Part shown: positions 48,765 to 60,781 of the stretch, piece by piece
Layout of the letters: each line of letters opens with the position of its first letter
Numbering within the stretch: position 1 is the stretch's first letter
NCBI GenBank assembly: GCA_038373865.1
Contig: JAXGGA010004463.1
Span: 1 to 64,000, forward strand
From: Uloborus plumipes
Lineage: Eukaryota; Arthropoda; Arachnida; Araneae; Uloboridae
DNA length: 64,000 nt
Direction: 5' to 3'
Notes under the pieces: generated by a model
Told to the model about the DNA's origin: nothing
Database searches by the model: none
The model's input: the letters and a program-made list of their open reading frames with translations, nothing else
Made by a program: the position numbers and the translations under genes

Positions 48765-49612
48765 TGTTTGAAAAGTGTCCAGAGTTAATTCATTAGTGCA
48801 TATATTTCTGACATTTAAAAAAACATACGTAACATTCGTTCGAATTAATGAAACTAAAGATTAAACAAAAAAGCCTATAAATTGAGCCAAGATACATAAA
48901 CAAACTATTGTACACTGTAAAAGTAATATTTTGAATTGAAAGAGAATAAAATATGAAACTACAAAAGAGAAAATGACAAAAACGCAAATAAATTATTACC
49001 CTAATTCACCTTTTATTTATGCAGTATGTGCATCTAAATGGTTATCCGGATTAGGCGAAGTCTGGTTTAACGGTTTCCGAATTAATGAGTTTTCACCGTA
49101 TGATTACTTGCGGAACATCCCAGACTTCCAAGTCGAGAGATCCGCGGAGTTGCCTTGGATTCGTAAGAAGCAGACTTTTTCTCTCCAATGGAAGGCTGTT
49201 TCAAGTTACTTGTCAAGTTAATTATTTGTAAATGATGTTCCTGGCAAATCATCCGAGCAACTTCTGAATTTCTGTCACGATTCGCTACTCACTAACGTGT
49301 TGGGGGAGGAATGTTAAGTGCGTGTTTCGCCTAAAATCTGATCGGCCTTTTTCTATACCATTTCTCTCCTAACCAGCACGCCGCAATAATACGCACCGTG
49401 GGAAGTCGCATGCGAAGTAATAGGATTTTTTGTGAATGGCAGATCTAAATTGACAAATTATGTAATTATGGCTTCAGTAACGACAGCACTAACGTCGGAT
49501 TCATCAGATTTTTGAAAATCTTGCGTTCGTTGTAATGGAGATTTGATTACTAACTGCTGCGTTTGACATTTTTACTGTTGACCCTTTTGTAGTGTGAACA
49601 TTGAGATATAAA
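48765..49612. other. Stretch without recognised gene
   Basis: The 82-codon frame at 48973-49221 overlaps a less AT-rich patch (49040-49200) but shows no recognisable domain and no partner exon. Its nucleotide phrase GTTTAACGGTTTCCGAATTAATGAG looks like decayed MITE sequence rather than coding. Confidence 0.4.
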
Positions 49613-49739
49613 TGGGCCATTTCACGGAAAACGGTAATTTTGTCCAGCACTTGACGACTCATATACTTCATTGAAAATAATGATATGAAATTGGGTAACG
49701 GACAAAGTTTTGTTGCTTAGAAACTCACACACGTAAGTG

Positions 49740-50412
49740 CACTGCAGAAAATGAACGGTTGTTTTTACAGTATAATACTGGCAGACGAGGTTCCAATTTA
49801 AAAGTAAAATACACAGTAATAAACTATACTGTCGTGATAAGCACAAAAGTCGTATCTGCATTTTTTAATAAATTTGAGTTATCGCCTCCAGGTGGCTCTT
49901 TGTGATGTATTTTACCGAATACAAAATTATAAGGTCATTTGAGAACGGAAATATTGTTAAAAAAATTCTGAAAAAGTTTCGTCTGAATTAAATACATGGT
50001 GGCGCAAAACTTTAAAGAGTTATATCTCAGCTTGAGCTCGACTGCAGATACCACTTTTGAGCTTAGCACGGCAGTATAAAACTAACAGTTTTACAGTTTC
50101 GTACTGAAAAGTTAGAAATTTTACAGTTTATTGCCGTGAACTTTAGCTGTGTTATACTGTAAAAGCAACAGTATAATACTGGCAGTAGAGGTTCCAGTTT
50201 AAAACTGTAAAATGCACGGTAATAAGCTACAGTAACAAACTGTAAAATTAGCAATTTTGCAGTTTGTTACTGCAAAATTAGCAATTTTACAATTTAGTAC
50301 TCTAAAAGTAGAAATTTAACATTTTATTTCTGAAAAATTAGCAATTTTTGCAGTTTATTACCACAATATTAGCTGTATCATACTGTAACAACAACATTCA
50401 TTTTTTACAGTG
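49740..50412. mobile_element. CACTG-type element, middle level of the nest
   Basis: Starts CACTGCAGAAAATGAACGG and ends TTTTTTACAGTG, followed by TGTGATTAATTGAGG as at the 17519 copy. Contains the family blocks CTGTAAAATTAGCAATTTT and CTGGCAG-AGAGGTTCCAGTTT. It is interrupted by a 245-bp TA-flanked MITE. Confidence 0.75.
49830..50074. mobile_element. 245-bp MITE, inner level of the nest
   Basis: Left end CTGTCGTGATAAGCACAAAA; right end, minus strand, CTGCCGTGCTAAGCTCAAAA, continuing with matched GTATCTGCA. TA flanks both ends (49828-49829, 50075-50076). Non-coding; the latest insertion in the nest. Confidence 0.85.
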
Positions 50413-50779
50413 TGTGATTAATTGAGGGGGAAAAACAAGTATTTTTTATATATGAACCTTCACGTGCGGGAAAAAATTACCGTTTTCTGTGGAATAGCCC
50501 TATGCATAAGTTTTTTAATGGTTTAAATGGCTATTTTTTAACAAATGAGATATTTTCATTTACATTGGAAACCTAGTTTTCAAAATCTACGCTTTTTTTT
50601 TTTTTTTGTCATTGCTAAATTAATAGAGCAAAAAATTAACTTCATTCATAAAGCCCGTCACAAGTGGTTGCCTTTGGGTCTCCCCGCACGTGACGCATAC
50701 AAATAAATGACATTTTAATGGACAAACATATTTCCTTAAAATATAACTTTGTAAGGAGTTTCTTTGCATCAAAAACAAA

Positions 50780-51043
50780 CAGTGACGCACCCCCGGGGGG
50801 GATCAGGGGTTTAAGCCGCTCCCACAGGCATGACTCCCTTGATAAAACAAAACCGCTTGAAATGCGTTTTTTTTTTTTTTTTTTTTTTTTTTTTCTTTTT
50901 TGTTGACTTCATTTTTGAAACTTTGCCGAGAGATAGGCCCCAACCCACTTCTTAATTTAACCAAAAATGACTGCAGTTTTTCGCTAGAACTTCCAGAAAA
51001 CAATCCTGGCCCCTCCCAGGAAACAATCCTGGATGCGCCACTG
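50780..51043. mobile_element. hAT-like MITE with poly-T core (264 bp)
   Basis: Ends CAGTGACGCACCC and GGATGCGCCACTG are imperfect inverted repeats of hAT type. Flanking 8-mers (AAAACAAA, AATGAAAA) do not match well, so the target duplication is not supported. Contains a T-run at about 50866-50894. Confidence 0.6.
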
Positions 51044-51218
51044 AATGAAAACATTAAAAAATGTGTTTACTCCTGTTTAGTTAAAATATTAGGACCTATA
51101 GCATAATATTGATAAAATTATCAAATTATTGTAAAATATTGATAGCCCGCGCGTGACGGTGGAATGACCCAGATACGTTTTAATGCTGAAATACTTTTCT
51201 CCTGTATTAAACAAAAAA

Positions 51219-51535
51219 ATTGGTTGGTTGTTTGGTTGGCTCTCAAACCACTCGGTTTTAAGAGCACGAGTAGTCAACGCTACCCCATTTATGGCAGCAA
51301 GGATACTGCTATCAGTTTTCTGTTACAGAGCACCATTTAGGTGGAAGTCCGATTTAGCTCAGACACGTCTTCCGTAAGGATTCGTTTATAGGGTAGGCAA
51401 CCCCATTCACAACAACACATGCACACGATGAAAGGACAAGGACGGAAGAGAGAGAAAGTGCATCCATATCCGGGATTCGAAGCCGGAACCTCAATTTTTG
51501 CAGTCAGACTTCGCTGACCACTAGACAAGGTGGCT
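51219..51535 (-). repeat. tRNA-derived SINE (about 317 bp)
   Basis: On the minus strand, the head AGCCACCTTGTCTAGTGGTC holds an A-box-like promoter element, and GGTTCCGGCTTCGAATCCCG (51486-51467 region) is a B-box matching the tRNA T-arm consensus. Spacing between boxes is as in a tRNA. A body of about 220 bp without tRNA similarity follows, ending in a short CAACCAAACAACCAACCAA tail. This order of tRNA-like head, body and simple tail is that of a SINE transcribed by RNA polymerase III. It is not a functional tRNA: the anticodon stem is not convincing and sequence continues without a terminator. No clear target duplication. Confidence 0.75.
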
Positions 51536-51539
51536 AATT

Positions 51540-53650
51540 ATTTAATTAATTAAATATTAATTATGCAAATAAACTATCATGTTAGAAAGATTCATTTTAG
51601 ATGTAAATTATTTTTTATTATTAAAATATCCGAACACGTTCAGAGCCAGTTTTTTTTATAAAGAAACAGGTTAAAAACATTGTAATTACATATTTTGATG
51701 TTTTTTAGTAAAAACTAATAATGAACTTTAAAGAATATTCCTTGCACTTTAGACAAAATTTTAAATATTTATGGAAATATCGAAAACATTTTTAAAAATT
51801 CCGAAAAAAACTCTAAACCAAACTTTTAAACTTATTAGAATAAAAGTACTACCAAACTACTAACTTATTCACTCTTAATTGGAGCATTTACCAAAAATGT
51901 TGATGATATGTTGAAAATAAAAACTTTCAAAGCTCATCAAAGCCTTTTTTTTATTATTACCAGCTAATTTACAACACATTTATATTTTAAAAACAGACCG
52001 TAGCTGATAAATATATTTTTGGAGTGTGGTAAGCCCGAAACTGCAGTTCATGGATCGAAATGATCGAGTTGGCGGTGTACTGCATGTTTCTGCCTTAGCC
52101 CTTGCTTAGGGGCGGTTACTTACTGCTTTATAGCCTTTATATTACTGTGCATTCTAAAAGATTTAAGTATGCATGTGAACTAGAAAAAAAAAAAAGCTGC
52201 TCATTCCTATATTACACTTGGATTTTTTTTTCACAATGTGCTCTACCTATAGTTACCTACTATCTGTAGTTACAGAAGAACAAATACATCTATAGTACAA
52301 AATATAAATTTTCGATTAAAAATGTGAAACACTGTAATCTACTGAATTATTTATAATTCAAGTGCAGAAACGCATTAGAATTTTCTTCTTTAGATTCTTC
52401 CACTTTTTAAAAAATAATTTGCATTAAGTATATACATTACTCCCCTATTCCCCACTCTCTAGAAAAATTATAAATAGACCTGATGAGAGGAAAGTATTAT
52501 TTCGCGAAATTGTTTTAGTTATTTTATTTAAAAAATAAAGTTTAACCTATCAACTTTAAATATAATTAATTTTACAAAAAATGCTATGCGCGTGTGTATA
52601 TTGATTTATTTATGAAAAAAACGGATTTAACGTTACAAAAATGTGTGTTCTTATTTTGTGAAAAACATTTTAACTTTAGTTTGTACCATATGTTTTACGT
52701 GGAAATAAATAAGCAACCATTTATGTACCAAATGCTTATGAGAACTTTCCGATGTTGCCTTCTCTCTTTTTAGCAAGAATAAAATTTTAATGTGTAATTT
52801 CAGAGGTTATGTTCTATAGGTCACACAAACATAGGACACAAAAATGTATAATGAAAAAATGAAACATAAATATAATTTATGTTTTATTGTATTTATGGTA
52901 ACTTCTGCTATTATGCTAAAGCGGTCAAATGCTTAAACTTGACAAAGATTCATATAGTACATAAATAATGTATTTTAAAGAAAAGTAGCTTGGACATCCT
53001 AAGGGATCAATGGTGAACTGTTTAAATCTTCTTCTTTTGCAAAGTAAAAAAATTAAATAAATAATAACCAAAACATAAACCATACTTTTTTTGACGAGTA
53101 AGCTACATCAAACATCAGAAAGTTCCACTTAAGAGTAAACGTCAAATGCTTAATTTATAAAAAAAAGGTTTTATATTCAGGAGAATGACAGATGAAAAAG
53201 TTTTTCTTCACTTTAAATTAATTGGGACAAAAGCACCTTTTATGCTATTTTGTAGGGCTTGACCGTTGGCAAATTTTGGCCGATGGGCCGATATTTTCTT
53301 CAAGTTAGCATCGGCCAACGATGCCGATGAAAAAAAAAATAATAATAAATGGCTGCTGAAATATACGTTTTAAACATTTTTTAGGAGCAAAAAAAGAATT
53401 GAGTATATTGTAAACACCTATGCAAGCTATAGTTTAAATAACAATGACTGGGAAAATAAATGATAGTAAGAAGGCGCCGTCGACATATTTACAATTCTAT
53501 TTTTTAATGAAAATATCACATAGAAAGTCACAATACAGTAGAGAAAAATGCCTAAGCAGTCGAAATAAGCTTCTAATGAAAGATAACGTAAAAGAGAGGA
53601 GCTGGAGTTAAAGGATTGCAGGGGTGGAAAATCAAAACTTAATTTCCAGA
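51540..53650. other. AT-rich stretch without recognised gene
   Basis: No domain-bearing frame or terminal repeat pair that I can support. Confidence 0.4.
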
Positions 53651-53653
53651 GTA

Positions 53654-53789
53654 TAGTTTGTAGTCTTCCTTCTGTGGGGAAGTAACAATTTTTGTCTTTG
53701 TTACGGGGTTTGTTGTGGGGTCCCATTTTACCCCACCTGACCCTAGTTTGTAGTTTTCCTTCTGTGGGGAAGTAACAATTTTTGTCTTT
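53654..53789. repeat. Tandem duplication, period 90 bp (1.5 copies)
   Basis: TAGTTTGTAGTCTTCCTTCT...GGGGAAGTAACAATTTTTGT occurs at 53654-53700 and again at 53744-53789, separated by a segment rich in GGGG/CCCC. The 121-codon minus-strand frame here simply encodes the duplicated peptide and has no recognised family. Confidence 0.8.
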
Positions 53790-55640
53790 CAAAGGACGTT
53801 GATACTTTCATGGGACAGGGATCAATGCAACTTTAATCTTACTCAACTAAAAAAAAAAAACGATTTAGATCTGGTTATGATGTTTCATGTGTTTTAAATT
53901 TAGAGTTTTTGTATCGTTTTAGTAAGTTTTAAAAAGTGCTGTGGTGAAAAATCCATGCCTTGTGTGCAAATGCAATTTTTAGATTCATCTTGATACCAAA
54001 ATTTAAAAAAATGCTATTCTTCTATCCAACTACATCAAGAACGATGCTTTTAACATTAGAATTTTCTCTTTCTATAAAACACATATCTTCATTTTGGCAT
54101 GGTATAAGGGTAATTCTCCAAATCCTAATAATATCATATCATTGAAGGATAACACAAAAATTGTTGACCTAGAAAGTTTTATTTTTTTAATTCTTAGAAA
54201 TACTTTTTCCGATGTTATTCCATTCAAATTAAAACAATCAATCATTTACTATTTCCTACAAAAATTTTTGAATAACCAAAAAGTCATTCTTCGTGCGTGT
54301 TCTAATCTATCTATCAAATATACTTAAATTATTTTGAAATTTTACATGAATATTTCACTAGTTTAATTTGTAGTACTGAATTACGCACATTTAAGAGTGA
54401 AAGATAGTATTTTTTTAGTATATTTAATTGATTAAATAATCAAAGTACATCATTTTAAAGTTTGTCCAAAGGTTTGTATGTCATTTTAATAGTCTAAGAA
54501 TTAGTACAATTATTAAAGTGAAAAGAAAGACTTTTGAATCTGCAGAACTATAACATTGTTTATTCTCATTACTTCTTTGAATTCATAGAGTATTGTGTTT
54601 ACATGATTTGCCTGCTGTTCTCAATACAATTTTGAAGTTCAAAACTGAGGTGTGTACTGTCTGTTTGCATATTGTGCACCTGGGAGCCATGGACGCTTCC
54701 ATCTGAAAAAGGGTAGATAGGTTTAGGATGCGCACTACCCAATGCCTTCAGCTTTTGTTCGCTTACTACTTCTTCGTTGCTTTCCCCCCCCCCCTATTTC
54801 GAGAAAGTCCGAAGAGACTTGGCGCGTGCGCAGATGTCTCGGAGGTCGCACGAAAAAATTTTAGACAGTAACATTTTTAATGTCATTCTCCTAGACAACA
54901 TTTCCGTTATAAATAAATAAAAATAATAGTTATACTTGTCGTGTGTAATTGAGTAAAGAGGTTCAAAGAGAAAAATAACATTATATACCTTATATATTAT
55001 TCCGAGCCTAGTTAACCAAACTTATACGAGGAAAATTATTCTCCTGGCGCAAAAAAAAAAAAAAAAAAAAAAAAAAAATAACTCTCGTGGTATTATTTTT
55101 TAAGCACTCTCCATCCAATAGAATAAAAGGGTTTTTTTTAATATAAATAATGGTTTATTTGCTTCATTTATATTTATGTTCTAATAATGGTGTACATTTT
55201 TCACTGATAACAGGAAAAATTGTCTCTAATAATAGTTTAAAAAAAACCATGTTGTGCCTGATTTAATTTTGGAACTTTCTCAGTTTATTTGAACGGAAAT
55301 TTCTAGAATCCTTGCAAAGACTTTAAAATTCAGAAACTTTGTCAATCCCTCAAATGAGTTAAGTTTCGTTTTTTAAAGTGTGAGCACGGAATTTATTCAT
55401 CCATGGCAAAATGTGAAAAGAGTAACATGCGACGCCCACACCATAAACCTGTTTTCTTTGTTCAGCGATTAGCCTTATTTGAATGTTAGGTCAGAGGTCT
55501 CCGTCTGATAACGACACAGATCAAAAAGGGAAAAAATGGTTGCTTCCAAGCATGGATTTTCTGTTCAAAGAAATGGCGGATTTACGCATTTGAGGGACCG
55601 TCGTAATGTATTTTTGTATCATACTTCTATTTCCTTTTAT
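53790..55640. other. Stretch without recognised gene
   Basis: Contains a C-run at 54786-54795 and an A-run at 55051-55078. The frames at 53960-54327 are AT-rich and unrecognised. Confidence 0.4.
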
Positions 55641-55641
55641 A

Positions 55642-56580
55642 TGAGTCATTCCAGCGGAAATGGAACAAATCATATCTGAAACTCTTTACTTAAGATTATC
55701 AATAAAAATAATTTCCACCAACTAATCTTTTTTTTTTTTTTTGAGTTTCCAGTTATTTGTGTATACTGAAGTGTAAATAACTAGTACATGACTCATTTAT
55801 GAAAGGATCTTCAATATTTTAATCACTTAGTGTAACAGAGTGGACAAATAAGATTTAAAAAAATATTTTTACCATCACAAAGAAAAGTTAGAATCACAGA
55901 ACAAGCATAAAGTGGAATAAACTGCCTAAAACTGTAAGTCTGTCTGCAATTTCAAGAAAAAATCTATTTTTTTCATCATGAAATCGACTGTAACAGAGTG
56001 GACATCCAACAGTTCAAATTAACTACCATAAGAAAAGAATTAGGCTCACCCTGGTTGTTGACTACATAATTCAATGTACCAAGCTAATCACGGCAGTTAT
56101 ACTACCTATATTTTAAAAAATATATATCAGATTGAATGCAATTGTTTATTTTATTTCCAAAAGGATTGTAACAGAGTGGACAATTGGAAACATAGAAAAT
56201 CTAGGGATTGATAAATAATAGTGTTTTTTGGGGAAATTTTTTTTTATTTGCGTAATAAACTGCAGAAATGGTGTTAGAAGCATCTTTTGCGCAGTACAGT
56301 GTAATTTACATTGTTGTTACATTTCAGTTTAAATTTAAATCACATTCAAAAGTCTAGCAATTTGAAGCTGGGACACGTCATTTTCTCCTTCTTCTGACAA
56401 AGATAATTTGTTTTGTGTCCTTTCTAAATGGATTATACCTAATCAATTGATACTTGATGGCACAAAATTAAATGGAGAATCAATAAAAAATACACTTATT
56501 GGGTGGTAGTTATTAAAATTGATTTTAAAAAATTCTAAAGTCTCGGACGTGATTTGTACCATTTTCGCTGGAATGACCCA
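55642..56580. mobile_element. 939-bp element with long terminal inverted repeats
   Basis: Left end TGAGTCATTCCAGCGGAAAT-GGAACAAATCA; right end, minus strand, TGGGTCATTCCAGCGAAAAT-GGTACAAATCA. TATA lies outside both ends (55638-55641, 56581-56584). The 16-mer TGTAACAGAGTGGACA occurs three times inside, at 55831, 55989 and 56167. No coding frame. TA-type insertion suggests a Tc1/mariner-related non-autonomous element, which is inference. Confidence 0.8.
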
Positions 56581-56717
56581 TATAGTGAAGGAAGTATTGT
56601 AATGGTGAACACGTTTTTCCTCGAATTTCGGCCTAAGTTTCCATTTTACTTTCCTCCAAATAAATGTTGAGTAGTTTTTTTCGACTCATATTCATTTATT
56701 AAGGCATTGAGTAGCAG

Positions 56718-56918
56718 CAGTGCCGGAACTAGAGAAAAGCAAACCAGGGCCCTTGCCCCGGACGGTAGCGTCTGGGTGGTGACAAAGTCCCCCTATTTCT
56801 CTGTTTTCTTCGTTGAAATTCTACATTAGTCAGTTTAAACAAGTACTTGAAGGATGATGACTAAAAGCGACATTTTCAAGGTTTGCCCCAGTTCAGAAAA
56901 AATGAAGCTCCGGTATTG
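56718..56918. mobile_element. 201-bp hAT MITE with perfect 8-bp target duplication
   Basis: Ends CAGTGCCGGAACT and AGCTCCGGTATTG are imperfect inverted repeats. The target AGTAGCAG is repeated exactly at 56710-56717 and 56919-56926. Non-coding, less AT-rich than its surroundings. Confidence 0.85.
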
Positions 56919-57083
56919 AGTAGCAGTCATGAAAAAACTTTACGCAAACATTTTATTTTAAATTTTTCTTGTTTACACTAGTGTAAAACATGGTAAATAA
57001 CACCACCGTAAAAAACTGACCACCTGTTCGTTTACTATTTTTGTCAGTCACAGAATGAGTCCCGTATTATAGAAAAATCAACC

Positions 57084-57154
57084 TGTGTAAGTTGACCACC
57101 TGTCCGAATTGCCCTCTAAAGTACTACACATCAAGTGGTCAACTTATTACACAA
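57084..57154. repeat. Small inverted repeat, probable MITE fragment
   Basis: GTGTAAGTTGACCACCTG faces AAGTGGTCAACTTATTACAC. A further CTGACCACCTGTTCG copy lies just left (57016). Ends and target are not resolved. Confidence 0.5.
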
Positions 57155-57709
57155 GCTTTGCTATATCTAAGAGCAATCATTTTGACATGCTTTGTCACGG
57201 GTCGTTAAAAACAATCTTTTGAATATTGTGAACCAAAAAAAAAGGCCACGAAAAACATCATCTTTTTTACAATCTTAAAGGAATATAGTAACTCTCTGTC
57301 TGGTGGACTTCTAAAATACCTAGCATTTTGTCTTTTTGACGAAACTTTACAAACTATAATATATTGCCTTTTTCTCTCTCTCTCAATTAATTTACTTTTG
57401 TTACGAACTTGTTGGTTTGTCCAACTTTTTTTACTGTAAAAAGTGAACATCCGATTGGAGAAGAATCAAGTAGATAAGATGATGTAAAATCATACGCGGC
57501 CAAAAAAAAAAAAAAAAAAAAGATAAGCGGAGTCCGCCTGGAAAAACATCCTCAAATCTTCCGAAGTTCTGCAACACACGAAGAAAATTTTTCAACTTTT
57601 TATTTTCTTGAATAATTTAAGTTGTCGCGTACTCTAATTGCATGTTATGAGCATATTTAAGCTGATTGATAACGAATGATTGATTGCACACGAGTGATTT
57701 TTTGTCTGA

Positions 57710-58269
<560 letters not shown>

Positions 58270-58330
58270 GTTTCGATTTAAACTTAGTTTCATTCTGAAC
58301 TAGTTTATTCGATTTGTTTAAATTATTGTT

Positions 58331-58759
58331 CAGGGGTGATTGTGTTCCGGTATTTTACCGGATTTCCGGTATTTTCATGATCGTTTCTGGTATTTTCATG
58401 GTCGAAAATACCGGAAATAATATTTTTTTAATTATGCTTTTGTCTTCCCACCTTCGGTATTTTTTTTTTCTTCCGAATTTTCGGTGATTTTGCGATAATT
58501 ACTAATATTCATCCAGCAATAATGTTAAGATGCCATTCTATTGTTTTTAACTAGAAACTATTTGAAACTATTCGAATGTATGAAATGTGTCTTGTTTGCT
58601 TATGAAAGACAATTTATTATTAAATATGTATAATTATAAAAATAGGTGTGCTTAAATAATAGGAGCCTTGGTTTTTTGAAAAAAGCACCCCCCCCCCACA
58701 CACACACACTTCTCTTCAAAACTTTCAGGTATTTTTTCATGAACTCACAATCACCCCTG
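58331..58759. mobile_element. 429-bp MITE with CAGGGGTGATTGTG ends, in the LIX1 intron
   Basis: Ends CAGGGGTGATTGTG and CACAATCACCCCTG are perfect inverted repeats. ATTGTT is repeated on both sides (58325-58330, 58760-58765). The interior has repeated TTCCGGTATTTT / GAAAATACCGGAA motifs. The ends are hAT-like, though the visible target duplication is 6 bp rather than 8. Confidence 0.8.
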
Positions 58760-59348
58760 ATTGTTGTAACTAAGCTTAGTTCTTTTGAGCTATATATCAT
58801 GTAGAATATTTTGAATTGCCGCGTTGGAGATAGGGGGGAAAATCGAAGAAAAAAAAACAATTTAAAGGGGGTTGGGAATACTGATCTTCAAACTGCCCAC
58901 ACAGTGGTCCCCATCCTCCAAAGGACAGTGGCACACCCTCCTAAAATTCTACAAAGCACCCTCAAATTCTTTGGAGCATTCCCGGCCCATACATCATATA
59001 TACACATATATCTATTAATTCTATTCATTAGAAATTTTGCAACGTACTGTTAAATAAGCCTTTAAAACATGATGTACGTATGGTACATATTTTTGAAATG
59101 CTATTGAATAAAAGCAGAAAAAACTATTTTCAAGGGAAATTTGAAGCATGTAGTTATATATTTTTTAAAAAAGATAGTTTTTATAGTTTTCTATTAGTAA
59201 GTTTATCGCACTCTCTGTTATCTAACGAAGAGTTCTACACAAAACGTTTGAAAAAAACATTAAAGTTTTTTTTTCTCTATATGAAAAGTACAATATATGT
59301 TACAATTAATAGTTCTATAAAATTTTAGAGTGAATCAATGAAAATTTA

Positions 59349-59354
<6 letters not shown>

Positions 59355-59388
<34 letters not shown>
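59355..59388. repeat. (TA)n microsatellite at the left edge of the RT palindrome
   Basis: Uninterrupted TA dinucleotides directly beside the end of the left palindrome arm. A longer TA tract lies beyond the right arm at 62216-62263. Confidence 0.9.
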
Positions 59389-59394
<6 letters not shown>

Positions 59395-59947
59395 CAAATA
59401 AAAAATTAATAATGAAATAGAAAATAGAAAATGGCACATTAGGAGAAGTGAAAGGAGAAAGGTTGAATCCAGAGCTCATCAGCCGTGGGGGATTCAAGAG
59501 TGGTCGATAGACCAAAAAATTTTAAAAATAAACTATAAAGAGGATGTTTAAGTTCAAAATATGCAGTCTACAGATCTTCATTGGGCAAAAAGCACCAATG
59601 TGAGCCTGCAAACCGCACATTAGAACAAAAACCTAAAACTAAAAGCAGGGGTTTCGCCTCGACCGATTAGGAATAAAATTCCCAAAAATCAGCCACCCAC
59701 AGTACGGTCCTGCTATGAAAATAAAAACATCTCACCTGAAAATCCGCGTGAAAAAACCAAAAACATATCCAGCAAATCCAGAGACAGTCCAGTTGTCAAT
59801 GCAAAAAATATATAAGGTAAATCCGTGTCCAAAAAGCAAATCCTAGTCCGTTCCGGTCTCTATTTACACGTGCTCAAAAAAATGCCCACCACTGCAATCC
59901 TGAAATGGTTTCTTCCAGCGATTTCATACGTTTGAACAGTTAAACAG

Positions 59948-60780
59948 TTACAGTAAACCAAAGTCGTTATTAAAGGTTATACTTGAGCAAACATTTTTAA
60001 TTAGATTTTTCGGAAAATTGTTGTCAACCAGTTTATTTTTAAGAAGAAAAAATTCTAAATTAAAAGCAGTTTCAGTGTTACAAATTCTTTTAATTAGCAA
60101 GGCTTGTGAAATAATGATGCCAATGAAAACTTTTTTGCTAAGACAGGAATTATAATCTTGTAGGCTATTGACTTTGAATTGGAATTCACGTCTTTTATCA
60201 TAGATCGTAATGTAACAGAGGGAGCCAATTTCTATGTTAATGTCCAAGAAATTAAAAAATTTTTGATTTTGACTAGTTTTTTTAAGCGTTAAGGAGTTAT
60301 GATAGATAGTTTTGCTGAGCTCAGAGAAATTGGAAAAATTAATGCATAGAAGGTCATCAATGTATCTACAACAGAGAGGTGTGGAGGAGGGGTTTTCAAT
60401 CGAAAATTTTCGTTTATAAAACAAGAGAAAAAGGTTGGCAAGGGTAGAACTAAAATTAGTTCCCATTGCAATACCATTAATTTGCTGAAAACATGAATTA
60501 CCATTTTTAAAAAAATTATTGAAAATGCAAAATTTAAACAGATTAAGAAAAAAAGCTTTCATTCAAATTGAGTGTGTCATTCACAGAGCTAAAAAGCTCA
60601 GACACAGTGGAAAAAAGTTCATAAAGGGGGATGTTGGTAAAAAGATTTTCAAAATCAAAGGTTTCAAGGCTATTTATGTCTAGCATATTGAGTAGATTGA
60701 TAACTTCAACGCTGTTATTAATAATCCAAAACCATTTTTCATGTTGAAGTTGAAGTTGTTCCAGAATTTTTTTGAGAAAA
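59948..60780 (-). pseudogene. Reverse transcriptase fragment, left arm (Penelope-like, inferred)
   Basis: Minus strand. The longest open part (60562-59948, 204 codons) holds QINGIAMGTNFSSTLANLFL (template-grip region), RYIDDLL (catalytic YIDD box) and FLDINIEIG (the following core strand). Upstream, before a run of seven A on the plus strand (60548-60554), another frame holds DFENLFTNIPL (the first catalytic Asp region) and continues across the palindrome spacer. The frame change at this homopolymer breaks the protein; six bases would keep frame. The C-terminal part with TIYDKRREFQF and SQAL-IKRICNTETAF matches a group of endonuclease-poor or Penelope-like reverse transcriptases. No GIY-YIG endonuclease is present. 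Truncated at its 5-prime side; not functional. Confidence 0.75.
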
Positions 60781-60781
60781 T

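Larger units (their letters stand above)
49614..50500. mobile_element. Outer MITE of a three-level nest
   Basis: Left end GGGCCATTTCACGGAAAACG-GTAATTTT is mirrored by AAAATTACCG-TTTTCTGTGGAATAGCCC on the right. Its body is nearly filled by the CACTG-type element at 49740-50412. No clear target duplication. Confidence 0.65.

Noticed and set aside
4350..50412. CRISPR-like regularly spaced repeats
   Set aside because: The repeated CTGTAAAAT blocks are AT-rich, imperfect and not separated by unique spacers of constant length; the genome is eukaryotic.
51467..51535. Functional tRNA gene on the minus strand
   Set aside because: A and B boxes are present but there is no sound anticodon stem or acceptor pairing and the sequence runs on into a SINE body and tail.
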